From: Euglena gracilis
Taxonomy: Eukaryota; Euglenida; Euglenophyceae; Euglenales
NCBI GenBank assembly: GCA_039621445.1
Contig: CP154955.1
Coordinates: forward strand, 21,503,823-21,567,822
DNA: 64,000 nucleotides
Reading direction: 5' to 3'
Position numbers and translations under genes: made by a program. The notes below the pieces were generated by a model. It made no database searches. It had not been told where the DNA came from and saw only the letters and a list, made by a program, of their open reading frames with translations. Shown here piece by piece: positions 1 through 12,300 of the stretch; position 1 is the first letter of the stretch, and each line of letters starts with the position of its first letter.

Positions 1-1252
1 CGTCTGTTGAACGGGCTTCTTTAACCCCCCCCCCCCCCCCGGAGGGGATTGGGGGGTCTGGGGGGTCTTGGCGCCCGGGGGGGGGGCGGGCGGTCCCGGT
101 ATGGGCTTTGGGAAAAAGCGCCGATTTTTTTTGGGAAATGGCCTTTGATGGCCTGATTTTTGGGGTCCATGCCGGGCTCGGTGGGGGACCTGGGGACTTA
201 AAAAGAAGCCCGTCTGTGAAATTGGGTGGACTGAACTGAAATTACGGACGTCACTTTGACGTGGCCTGTGAACTGAAGGGGCTGAAATTCAACTCTGAAG
301 TACATGCCGAAAAAAATTATAAAGGGCCAGGGATCTGCCTCACTTCACAATAATTGCAGTCATCCTGGCAGTGCAGTGCAGTGCAGGAACTGGCTAGACA
401 GTGAGTTTGGGTTGAGAACAAAGAGGAATTGCAGTGAAATGGCAGTTGCAGTGTAACAGTACAGTACAGCCGAAAACATTGAAGGCCTTTATACCTTTTT
501 TGTCATGAAGTGAGGCAAGTCTCATGTCTGAGGGTGTGAGCATCCTCAGGTAACGTTCAGCATGCTCCAAGGGGTCCTCAAACGTCCAAGGGTATTCTTG
601 CACACACCCTGCTATGATGTGATGTGCACCGATGCATGAGTTCTTAAGCCTGAGGGGCCTACGGGGGGGGGGGGTCCAGCCAGCCAGCCAGCCAGCCAGC
701 CAGAGCCCAACTGGGCTGCAGACCCCCCCCAGAGGATCAGCTGAAATAAAGCCCATCTAGATTGAAATGAAAATTGGCGCAAAGCACCAAATTTTTTTTG
801 AAAGGGGTCAAAACTGGCCCAGAATAGCATTTTTCGGGGGTGTTTTTTTTTTTGGTTTTTTTCCCCTCCAAATTTTGGCTGAAAATGCCAACCTGTCTGA
901 ATTTGGGCCTTTTTGCCTGGTTTCATTACACACCGGGTCCAGCTGGTCCGGCCGGACCCCCCCCCCTGGACCCACCCCCTGGGGGGGTCCAGCCAGCACT
1001 TATTTTCCAGCCAGCACGGTTTTCCAGCCAGCCCGCGGACCCCCTGGCGTCTTTAAGAAGACCCCGTCAAGATGACCCTGGTCAAGATGACTGATGCCCA
1101 TTGTGCCTTTGCATAGACAAGGGATTGTGCAGTGAAATAGTGTCTTGCAAAGGACACCTGTGACGTGTGACACATATAATACCGCAATGCTTTTGAATTG
1201 CCAACTGTTCTTAACCGTCATTTACAACTGACTGCACACCAATACTCGTTAC
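1..1252. other. non-coding, no gene recognised
   Basis: No convincing exon. The stretch has long C and G runs, a short CCAG tandem near 675-705 and a T-rich tract near 840. A possible degraded TIR element spans about 640-1080 (a TTCTTAAG end on the left, a CTTTAAGAA end on the right), but I see no target-site duplication. Confidence 0.4.
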
Positions 1253-2032
1253 CAGGCCTTTGCTCAAGGGCTCACAGTACCCTCCGGGGGGGGGTGGACT
1301 GCAGCTAGTCCAAATTTGGGCAGTGGAAATTCTGGTGGACCCCAGGGGAGGGTTTTCCAGTGACCTACCCCCCCCCCCTATGCCAACGACCCCCCTATGT
1401 CCAACGACCACCCCCCCCGGTCAGAGGACACCTTTTCGGAGGTTTGATGTTTTTTTTGCAGGTGTGAGAAAACCGGAGGTTTGTCATCCCTGAAAGGCTT
1501 TTCTTCCGCCCTTGTCCTCTACCCCGCAGACCATCGTCCATTAAAATGTTCCCTTCGGGGAGTTTTGTGCATTATGAGCGCTCCACTGGGGAGATAGTGC
1601 CTGCGGTTGTTGAAGGAGTTTCACCATACTCCCAACATTCCACCGTGATATTTTCGGGTGTTTGCTTGGTTGTTTGATGGAGTGAAGATGGTTTGCACTT
1701 TCCTTGCACATTCTCTTGACGTGATCTCCGCAACAAAATCGTCCCAGAATGCCAGTTTTGGGTGCTATTTGAGTAAATATTTGTTGGCAGGGCTGGAAAT
1801 GGGGGCGCGAAGCGCCGGAAGGAAAATTTTGACCTGTTTGGGGGGGGGGTTCGGCAAACTTTTTTTCCCGACCCCATGTCCAACGACCGCCCCCCCGGTC
1901 AGAGGACAGAGGTTACACCGGTCGTTGGACATAGGGGGGGCGGGGTAGTTTAGCTAGTCCATTTTTTTCAGTGTCTAGCAAAATGGTTAGCCAGTGCCCC
2001 CCCCCCCCGGGGGGTCCTTAAGCAATGGCCTG
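1253..2032. mobile_element. TIR element, family B-like, degraded
   Basis: The left end CAGGCCTTTGCTCAAGG and right end CCTTAAGCAATGGCCTG are inverted repeats of the type seen in the intact family B copies at 11.8, 20.3 and 41.7 kb. The flanking 8-mers CTCGTTAC and GCAATTAC agree at only four positions, so a target-site duplication is not demonstrated. The inside carries the 'gactgcagctagtccaaatt' motif shared with the 11.8 kb copy. Confidence 0.45.
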
Positions 2033-2071
2033 GCAATTACACAGAAACCTCATTTGTACCATGCATTTCAG

Positions 2072-2344
2072 CCCGGGGAGGCTGACCCACCAGGCACCAG
2101 CCCTCCCACGGACACCCTCTGGCCGGACGCCCCGCTGGGCGGTGCCCCAACGCCGGCGGGCGGGGCTTGGAGCCGCCCCGGCCCCTCCCCCTCCGCAGGC
2201 GGGGCCTCTCCCCTCCGCGTCCCTGGCCGCCCTCGCCGTGCGGCGGCCCCGCCGTGGCGAGCGTTGGCGGTGGGCCGCCCGGCCCCCCACCCAGGCTGGT
2301 GGGGGCCCGGCTGGACACCCCCAATTGGGCGTGACTCGCCCAGA
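2072..2344 (+). CDS. putative exon, Pro/Arg/Gly-rich
   Basis: A 91-codon open stretch sits between a good 3' splice site (atgcatttcag) and a consensus donor (CCCAGA|GTAAGT), phase 0 at both ends. It is very GC-rich at third positions, unlike its surroundings. The product is rich in Pro, Gly, Arg and Trp with no recognisable domain. It could be an upstream exon of the mucin-like gene or of another gene; no partner exon could be joined with confidence. Confidence 0.5.
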
Positions 2345-3334
2345 GTAAGTGGTGCAAATGGTACACTCGATTTCCTTTGTTTTCTGTCGTTTCTCTCCAG
2401 TTTTTGTGACTTTCCTTGTACATGTTGCGCATTTGGCAGGTGGTGGTGGCATCATGTTTTTGGGCCTGGGATTTTTGAGGTCCTGGCAGCTTCGCCCCAC
2501 AGCCTGTCTTCTCCGGGGTCGGCGCACTTTCCTGCTGGTACTGATCTGGCTCCTTGGCCCGTGGCACTGCTGCTTGCCCAGGGCTGTATGGGGACAGAAA
2601 TGGGCCGCATAGGATACCGCGTCAGTCCGGAACACTTTCAGGGCGTTTCACGGAACAGCAGTGCCATTTAGTATTCAATGGTCCTGCCCCAATGCCGTGC
2701 ACTGTTTTTTTGGCTGGAAGGAAGCAGTCACCTGGTGGCATCCCTCGGAAGCCGGTCGTAGGTACATTTGGCACAGGGTGCAGGCAGTTATCTTATTCTT
2801 CAGAAGGTTGTCAGGGTCAGTACCAACTGCCCTGTTAAGGTAACCATTTCCCAATTGGGGAGGTGTGCCATCAAAATTATGTCGAAGTATGGCCCTGTTC
2901 CCCTCTGCTGCCACTTACACCCCGACAGCAACTGTTACTGACACAGGTGCACCTTTCGTCTGAGTTGTGAAGTTCAATTTCAATTTTTTGCATCGGTTGC
3001 TCTTGAGTATTGTGTGTTTGTAATTGCAGAGGTATTTGATGTGGTCGTTAGCAAATGATCATTTTTAAAAACAAAATGGAAGTCTTGGCCCTCGCAGCCT
3101 TGCACAACCCATCCAGACCCCTCCCTCAGCCATATCCCTCCAATAAAAAACTTTTGGTGTAAATCTCTATTTTTTTGACAGTAACAGCAGGTTTGACACC
3201 CAAGAACGGCCAATGTCATTTTCTTTGGAGCAAATCAAGGCTAGACCTGTGGGTGTAGACCTGTGGGTGTTCAGAATCGTCATGTTCAGAATTGGAGGTT
3301 GGAGGTTGGCAGGGCTTTTTTTTTTCATTTGCAG
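2345..3334. other. presumed intron, no exon called
   Basis: Several AG sites after pyrimidine runs (near 2400, 2440, 2490) are followed by short open frames, none of which joins its neighbours in phase. No repeat was recognised. Confidence 0.3.
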
Positions 3335-3365
3335 GAACGAGGACGTCAACGTCGTCTGCGACCAG
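3335..3365 (+). CDS. P/T-repeat exon
   Basis: A 31-nt exon after a strong acceptor (ttttttcatttgcag), ending AG|gtgtgc. It encodes TRTSTSSAT and leaves two bases that join the next exon as Ser. It is the earliest exon recognised by its Thr/Ser repeat. Confidence 0.5.
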
Positions 3366-6300
3366 GTGTGCGGAGGCTGAACTCACAGCTTTGCCGACCT
3401 GGGAGGTGACGCCAATTAGTGCAGGCACTCCAAGACACCGAAACCTGACATCTTGGGGGGGAAGTCCACTGAACCCCCCCCCCCATTCGGGGTGTACCCC
3501 CAAGGGCCTTGTGTGTCAGGGTGTGCCAGGGTCAAAATATTTACAAAATGGCGGCCAATCAAAGGGAATCACTGGGAGGCCTAAAATAAAGCCTTAGAGA
3601 CCCTCTAGCACCCCGAAGAGGCCCCCAGGGCCAGCTTCGCGACAGGGTCCTGATATGGCCCATTTCCCACTGTTTTGGCCAGTTTCGTTTTGCTGCTTTT
3701 GGGCCATTTCGGGGTCAAAAAATCGAAAATTTCAAAATTCTCCAAAATTTTGGCCAATCTAAAAAAAATCAATCACTGGGGACCTAAAATACAGCTGTCG
3801 GGATCCTCTATCTACCGACGTTCCGGGCCAGCTGCCCGTTCCGTGCCACTGGGCCAGGCCGCTGGCCGGGTTTCCTCGCACCATCAGATTTGTGAAGAGC
3901 ACCCACAAAACCTGGTGCCCCCTGGGTGGACGGGGGGACTCTTCCTCTGGCCTTAAACAAAACCCTGTACAAGGCTAACAGTGACTGGTAAAGCTCGGAA
4001 AAGGGGGCCATTTTTTTTGCTTCGATTTTGGGCAGACCCCCCCTGCCTAAAATGACTGCCTGGGTCAGTGACCGCATGGGAAGGCACCCCAGGGCACTCC
4101 AAAGGATCAGAAGTGGTCGGGGTAAACTCCAATTTTTTTTCGACGGAGTTCCGTGTGGTTCTTGTTTTGTTGTTTATGGGGAAAATGGTTGTCTTCGGAC
4201 AGTGTGGGACTCTGGCCAGGGTGCTATGCGAATCAGCGCCTGCCAGTGTTCAGCTCTAAATCCTCCGAATATTTTGTTTCCCTTGCAGGTTCGCCCAGGG
4301 AGTGCACATATGCGCGCATTTTAACCCCCTCCCCCTCCCTGCCGCTTCCTGGGGTGTATGAAGAGGGACATGGTTCCAGGTGTTGGTCTGGGAAAGGGGC
4401 ACCATACTCACTGCATAACTTTCAAAGATTAATGCTTGTCAAAAATTGTGAGGGCTTGTTGTCAGTAACAGAGTAAAGTGCACCTCTTTTTTCACTTCTT
4501 GCAGCACGGCAACCACCACACACACCGCTGTTCCGACACGAACCTTCACACCAACCGACACCGTCATTCCCACCCACACCGCCACGTCCTCCTCGACCAT
4601 CACCGTCATTCCTACAAGGACATCCACATTGTCTTCTACAGTAACAGGGACACAGTATGTGGCACACCATGCTCCCCCCGATTTTTTTTGTGTCGAGTGA
4701 GTTCGCAATTGACACACATGCAGCAGTTTCTGGTATTTCATTTCAATCCTAGTAACTTTTTGAAACATGTTCTTTTTCATTTTCTCTCTTTTTTTATCTT
4801 TTGTTTTGTTGCCTTTCTTTTGAATTCGATGAATTACTGCACTCCATGATCGGGATGTGATCACAGGTGAAAGGCCGAATGAACGTTTCAGTGAATAAAT
4901 GGCATGCCCTCCCACAGGACGATCACCTTCATCCCCACAAGAACCGCAAGTCCAACGCTGACGGTGATCCCGACCCACACGCTGTCCCCCACTGTGAGCC
5001 TGACGGTGTGCTGGGGCATAGCACAGCACCTCACATGCTTCACCTCACCTCCCGCAGCATCCCATCCCGAGTGCGATTGTGGCCAGAACGCGGCCGCCTG
5101 TCTCTGAGGCACACAGTACCCGCCACGGTGCCATCCTTGTTCGTGGTTCCTCTGCAGCGTAGCCGGACGCCCACCCCGACCGCCTCCCCCTCGATCACCA
5201 TAACGCCGTCCCCCTCCCGCTCCGCAACGCCGACCCGCACCCCCACCGCCACCCACTCGGGCAGCCCCACCATCACCGTCATCCCCACCCAGACCCCGAC
5301 CGCCAGCGCGTCGCCCACCGCCAGCCTCACCATCACATTCATCCCCACCCACACGGCCACCCCCACGCCCACCGTCTCCACGACCAGCACCCTGACTGCC
5401 ACCGGCACACTGACCTCATCGCGGTCACAAACACGTGCTCAGGGCGAACGTGTCACGCAACTGTTGTCTTAATCTCCAAGTTACCTATTAACGAAGGAAC
5501 ACCGTGTTTTTTTCGGTCATATTTCACCTGGTTTTTGTCCTGGAAAACTGAGAAATCAGTCCGCTGTCATATCTTCCACTCAAGTTATAGAAGTCGCATC
5601 CTCCCTGGTCCCACATCCACTGCAACAGTTACCTGCACGCTCTCGTCCACTCGGAGCGTCAGTCTACACATGCTTTGTTTTTGAGGTGCTGCACAGAGCG
5701 ATCTGGCATGCGCAACCATGCCAACTGCGGCATTTTCAGGCATTTCTGTGTGGCTTCGCTCCAAATCAACCCCACCTCCAATTGGTTGTCTGTGCACGTT
5801 TGATCAGGTTGGCTTTCTGCACAGTCGAATGAATGATGAGAATCCTGCTGTCCCCCATTCTCTAGATATCCCCCACTTCTTCAATTCCTTTTTGGTTTGA
5901 GCATCCTCCACAGGGTGGGCCGGCATCCTCCGGTTTGCAGAATGTGATCCCTTTTTGGCCTTTGTTGCCCCAAGGCATGCTCCCGACCGCCACCAGTACC
6001 GCCACGGCCACCCGGACCATGACCCTCCTCCCCACCCTGACTGCCAGCCAGGTTTCGATATAAGGAGGCCGTACGGGGTTTCGGTGGGAGCTCTCCCCCC
6101 CCCTCCTGGACCAGACCCCCCCCACCTGCCAAAGAGGATCCGGACTTACCCGGGGGAAGTACCGGGACCCCCAAGAATGTCACTTTTTCTTTCCGGCGCT
6201 TCGTGCCAAATATTTTTTTTGCATTTTTCACAAATTTTTGCCCAAAATGGCATTTTTGGTCGTTTTGGGGTCAAAATCGGTCACCTGGACAGTTTGGGGT

Positions 6301-9300
6301 CCCCTCTCGCTGGACCGGGGGGGACCGACCCCCCACCTGCCCTTTTATCGAAGCCTGCCACCACCCCCACCTCCACCAGCACCCACACCCAGACGTCCAC
6401 CAGCACCGTGTTGCCCACCCACACTGCCAGCCCGACTGCAACCTCCACCGCCACGATGATGGACGGGCCTTGGGCCAATGTCCCAACCCTGTGCCCATGT
6501 GGTTGGACCCCAACCGTAACGGAAGTATTGGGTCCCCTCCCCCATGCGGCCCAAGGCCCCCTCCCCAGAGGTCCATTTCGCCGGCCAAATCACCCCAACA
6601 GCTGGCTTTCAATTGAATGCCCAGGAGGGTGCCCACCCAGACAATACCCCAGGAAGTCAGTTTAGTTATCCAGTCAGCCCACCGGGCCCACTGGGGGAAG
6701 GGGGTGCGAAATTCTGGGAAGAATCCTGGGCAAAGTCCCTCAAACTGCAGTTTTCGACCCCAGCCAGGGTGGGGGGTGGGGGGGGGTATGCCCTCGCATG
6801 CCCCTCGGCGCTGGGGATTAAAAAGAAGGGGAAATTGGTTTGGTCTGCAGGCCCCACCTGCAGACCAAACCACCTCCTCATCCTGGGGGATGCCAGGCAT
6901 TATTTTTTTTTAAGGCGAGATTTCTCAAAAAATTTTAAGGCGTTTTTTAAGGTTTTTTAAGGTTTTTTAAGGTTTTTTGAGGAATTTTAAAAAATTTTAA
7001 GGTTTTTTAAGGCATTTTTTTCCTCAGGTAAAATCTCAGACCCCGAAGATGGCCCGATGGCTTCAGACTCCTGTGGCTTCGGAACGCCCAAGGAAGAAGC
7101 CTCGGGCGAAGCATGGGATCAGGGCGGTCCATGAGGGACAGTTATTGCCATTTTAGGCATTTTAGGCATTTTAGGCCATTCTAGGCATTTTAGGCATTTT
7201 AGGCCATTTTAGCTATGGGTTCCTGCATATGGGTCCCAAAATGGGTCCAAAAAACACCTGGCGCCGAAGGCGTTCGGCGCCGGAAAAATTATTTCGGGTC
7301 CAAAACTGCCCTGGAGGGGCAGTCTTTAAGGGGCAGTTAACTAAAAAAAAATCCCGTCCCTGATGGACCGCCCTGACCCGTGCACCCACACCGGATAGCC
7401 TCATGAACACTGACAAAATAATCCAACTTTTCATGTGAGCAATACCAAACGCGTGCCCATGCAGTGTGTCGCCGTGCACATTGCTCAAAACCTTGTTGCA
7501 TACAGAGTGGGTCACCTCGAAACGCGAAACTCGAAACCATCCATTTTTTTTCCATTGCAATTATTTTAAATTTCTGACCTTATTCAGGACATTTGCTTGC
7601 CTGTTGGCCTTAAATGGCCTAAAATGGCCTCAAATGGGGAAATTTTGGGGCTTGACCATAGGTGCTTGCCAAGGTTGACTGCTTGTTTTTTTTGAAACAA
7701 AAAATGTTTTTTTAAAAAGCATGTTTTTTTAAAAAAACTTTTTTTTAAAAAAACAAGTTTTTTTATAAATATATTTTTTAAAAAGAAAACAAGTTTTTAA
7801 AAAATATGTGTTTTTTAAATTAAAAAAAATGCAACAAAAAAAAGTCTGGAAAAACTTAAAAACGTCACTTTTTGATGACAAAAAATTACTTTAAAACTTT
7901 TCCCTCAAAAAATGGCCATTAAACTCCCTCAAACCCCCATTTTTCACATCTTCCAAAAAATCAACATTTTCTCAAAATTTTGAATTTGAGAGGTTTTTGA
8001 AGCAAGAAAAATGCCATTGAAAATCCAACAAATTTGACAGAGGAAAAGTGTCAGTAAAATTTGACTGTGGTTTTTTGGGAAAATGTAATTTTCCATCAAA
8101 AAACCAACCATGCATTTTGGGTTCATTTTTCAACGTATTTTTCAAAAAATTTTCCCCTGCCAAAATCCCCTTTTCCTTAATTTTTGGTTGAAGTGTATGG
8201 GGACAGGATTTTTTTTTTGCGGGTCTGCAAATCCGCGATTGCGGTTCGGATATCCACTGTGTCATTTTGCCACTGTTGTTGCAAATTATCAATCCTACTT
8301 TGCAATATTCGAGATTTTGGGTGTGAAAGCATGCAAATTCAGCAGGAATTTCTCCACAATGGCAAGGTTTCTGATCCAAACGAGAAAGTCTTTCTTCCAA
8401 CTGCTGCACATAAGTGCGGGGACCAAAACTTTCGCGTGCTTGAGCAAAAAAAAGTGGGAAAAATTCGCGGAATCGCCGCTCAATTGGAGAACGCACTGTT
8501 TCGCTGCTTGAAATGCTGTGGCAAGTGTGGGAAACTGCTCCAGTGTAGTAAATTGTCCCAAATCGGGATTTTTTTTGTTGTTCATGCAACTTTTGCTGCA
8601 ATTGCACTTTTGAGCAATTTGGGTTGACTCCTCTAAGAATGTCTCAAGTAATTCAAATCAAGAAAGATGTGGTTGCAAGTTTTGCTTATTCTGTCGTGTG
8701 TCACAGCTTTTGGTGAACCGAGGCCAACCAAACTATGCCAGAAACTTGGCAAACAATCCGGTTTTCATATTGTTTGTTCACAACCGCTTCTGCATTGACT
8801 GGCTTTATGCGGGGTTTCAGACGTGCCATTTTTTGTTTGGTGCAAGAAAAAAAATTCCAGGGAAAATTTTTAAGGTTTTTTAAGGTCATCACGGGGAAGA
8901 AAAACTTCCCCGGGGTGATTTTTTTAAGGTTTTTTAAGGTTTTTTAAGGTTTTTAAGGCATTTTGGCAAAAAAAATTTTAAGGTTTTTTAAGGTTTTTTA
9001 AGGTTTTTTAAGGCGCCTTAAAAAATAATAATGCCTGGGGGATGCCTGCTAATGGCAGGCACCCCATAGTACAAGGCATAGTAGAGGCACCCCCCGGGAT
9101 TTGGTTAAAAGAAGCCTGCTTTGGCCTTCACCCTCGGATAAACACTTGACGTGTAAGAGAGGCATAGTCATAGGCATAGTCATAGTCATAGTCATAGTCA
9201 TAGTCATAGTCATAGTCATAGTCATAGTCATGGTCATAGTCATAGTCATAGTCATAGTCATAGTCATAGTCATAGTCATAGTCATAGTCATAGTCATAGT

Positions 9301-12300
9301 CATAGTCATAGTCATAGTCATAGTCATAGTCATAGTCATAGTCATAGTCATAGTCATAGGCATGGTCTGAGACCCGAAGTCACCTACACGCACCGAAACC
9401 CTCACCAGCACTGGTACGAGCACCCGGACGCGGACCGCCACAAGTACCACCACGTGGACTTCGACAAGGACAGCCACGACCACACGAACTGCTTCGACAA
9501 CTCCCACCCGCACAAGCACAGCAACACCCACCGACACGAGGTTTCTCCCAGAGTCTCTGTTCTTGTGATAATAACAATACCGGTACCCAATGTGCTTCGT
9601 CCTGGATGGATGCCCAGCACGCACTGTTGGGCCTGGGACCAAACGGACTTGGACGCCGGAGGCTGAGAAATTGAGAGCACCCAAACATGGATGATTTTGG
9701 CGTGTTGAAGTGTGCTGAGACATTGCATTTTCAACTGGGCTGGGACAGCTTGACCAATGGTGGGGATCAATGCTGTCAATTTTCCAGGCGAGCTGGTCAA
9801 TCCCCACAGTGCGCCTTTTGCCTAGATGGGGTGGACCACGCATAGGATTCAGGGTCAAGGTGAGGCCTCTGGTTTTACGGCACTTGTTGGAGTAGGAGAT
9901 AAACTCACCGAGGTTATCAAGGAAAATGCATCAGTTTTAGAATCTGCAGTGGGAAGCGGTAGAAACAATTTTTTTTTGCAATTTGGCTTTTGGTCAAGAA
10001 GGGGTGTGGGGGTCTTTTTTTGTTTTTCCACGGGCTCATGTTTTGTGGGGAAAAATCATCAATGCTTCAATTTTTCCCTCAGATTTCTTGTTCTTTCTCT
10101 CTGGGACGAAATCTGGAGGGATTGAGAGAGGTTTACTTTTTTTTGAACAGAGAAAAAGGCTTTTATGTAACATGAGGTTCAATTATTGTGGGAATTTGAA
10201 ATTTGTTTATTTTCATCCACGCTCCAGAATTATTTTTCAGTCACATTTTTTTTTGCGAGCGCATCAAAGATTTGAAATGCTTTCCAAATGAAAAAATCCT
10301 TAAAAAAACCCAAAAAAGACAAGGAGAATTTTTTTCAAAAATAAAACAACAGAAGGAGAAGATGAATCAATTTGTGTTTTTATTTCAAAATTTTTGGAAT
10401 ATAAAAGTTATTTGCTTTTTTAAACTTTTAAATTCATTTAAATTATAATTTTTTAACTATTTTCCCTCACCCCCAACATAAGAACAAAAATATTATTGAA
10501 AAGTGCTTTTGAACAACATTGGAACGAAAAGAGTTCAGCGGCTGTTATGTTGGCGAAAGAACTGGTTTTTTCCCCCGTAGTTTCCAATCTTGAAATTTGT
10601 AAAAAGTGCAGAATGCGACATTTTTTGGAATTGCTCCAAAATTGAGGGTTCTTTCAGCTTCTTCCAGGCACCGAGGATGACATAGCACCAACACCAATCC
10701 AGTGCAAGGAAGGGGGAATAGGGGGACATCCCACCACAAAACCGAAAGGATTTTCAGTTTGGGAGCAAGCCGAGGATGAAGATATGTGTGAAATTTTGTC
10801 GGAACAAATATTTTTCGAACAACAGGACCAAGATGTTTCTTTTTTAAAAAAATGTTTAAGTGGCAGTTGAAGTTGACGGTGTATTTTGTGGTCAGGAGAT
10901 ACGGGGGCCACAAAATCTAAACAAGGTAAACAAGGTCGGCAACCATATATCATGACCAAGAATACCAAGCCCATGGTGGTGATTTTTTTTTTCACTTTTG
11001 TGTTTCCTTGCTCTGCAGTTCTGCATCGGCCAGCGGGACTGCCAGCCAAACCACCACCCTCACTGCATTGCCTACTCAGACTCCGCACCCGCTTTCCTTT
11101 GGATTCATTTGACCGCAACGTTCATTGATATGAGAACCAGGGTGTGAAACATATTGACAGCAATGTCCAGCCATTTTCCAAAACGGTGAGGGTCAGGGCT
11201 GGGGTTAGGGAGTTCCAGCAGCTCCCAGCCAGGCTGCAGACCCCCCCCCTCCCCAGCAATGTGTTGAGATGGGGTTGGGGAAACCGGGCCGGACCGGAAA
11301 AAAATTGTTGTCTCGGGGGTTTTTTAAGCTTTCTGCTGAAAAGCTTTGGCTGAAAGGTTCAAACCCATTTGGACTTGGGCCTTTTTTTTGTCAGTTTTTG
11401 TGCACTGCCCAGGTCCAGCTGCCAGGCAGCTGGCCCCCTGGCCCCCTGCCCCTGCCCCCCCCCCCCAGTACCCCCAGGTACCTCCAGCCAGCAGCTTTCC
11501 TTCCTGCCAGCACCTCTTTCCAGCCGGCCACGGGACCCTGATGTGTAGCCCCTGATGTGCTGGCAGTGGTTCAGTTTGCACCATTGCAAGGCAGGGCACC
11601 AACTGTCTCCGCATCTGCAACCGCCACATTGACACCTCTCCCGACTCACACCGCGACGGCAACCACCACCCAGACCCACACCGCCACCCTACAGCCCACA
11701 CGGACCCCCACCCCCACGGCCACCAGTACAGAGTCAAGGTTCTGGGTTCTTTTTAGGACGCCAAATGCCGATTTCTTTTAAATTGTCTTTCAATCTGCCC
11801 AGCAGGAAGCAGGCATTTGCTTTAGGGATTGCAGTACCCCCCCCCCCCCCGGGGGGCTGGACTGCAGCTAGTCCAAATTTGGCTAGTGGGATTTCTCGCA
11901 GATCCCCCCGGGGGGGGGGGGTCTGCTAGCAGGGCTAGCTAGTGGAAAAAATTTTGGGGACCCCCAAAAATGGCCCAAAATGCCCGGTTTTGGCCATTTT
12001 TGAGAATTTTTTTCAGCCAAAAACCCATTAAAAACCTCATTTTTCCAGTTCGGGGTACCCCGGACCCCCCCCCCCCCTGAGGGGAGGGGGGTCTAGCTAG
12101 TCCATTTTTTCCAGTGTCAGCCAGTACCCCCCTACGGGGTCTTTAAGCAAATGCCTGGCAGGAAGTCATGAGCTTTCGAGGGTCTCAAAAGGACCTCAAA
12201 AAAGTTGGACACCTTTATTATTCCCTTCGATTCCAGAATGATTAGTTTTTGGTTCTTCTTCTTCTGTCATCTCATGTCATTTATGTCTGAATCGCTAGCC

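Larger units (their letters stand above)
6894..9037. mobile_element. 2.1-kb TIR element (family D), 8-bp TSD
   Basis: The left end CAGGCATTATTTTTTTTTAA (continuing GGCG) and its inverted copy at the right end agree over 24 bp with one mismatch. The element is flanked by the perfect duplication GGGGATGC (6886-6893 and 9038-9045). Both ends carry tandem AAGGTTTTTT arrays. Inside are a nested TIR element (7120-7375) and a - strand ORF. No transposase was recognised, so it is probably non-autonomous. Confidence 0.85.

Noticed and set aside
4888-5408. Gly/Val/Arg-rich - strand ORFs, also opposite exons at 17, 19, 20, 22 and 26 kb
   Set aside because: They are shadows of GC-rich Thr codons (ACC, ACG, GCC) on the + strand. 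The + frames have splice sites and consistent phases.
9049-9858. 269-codon - strand ORF with Met-Thr repeats and Val-Arg runs
   Set aside because: It is the CATAGT satellite plus the reverse complement of a P/T exon.
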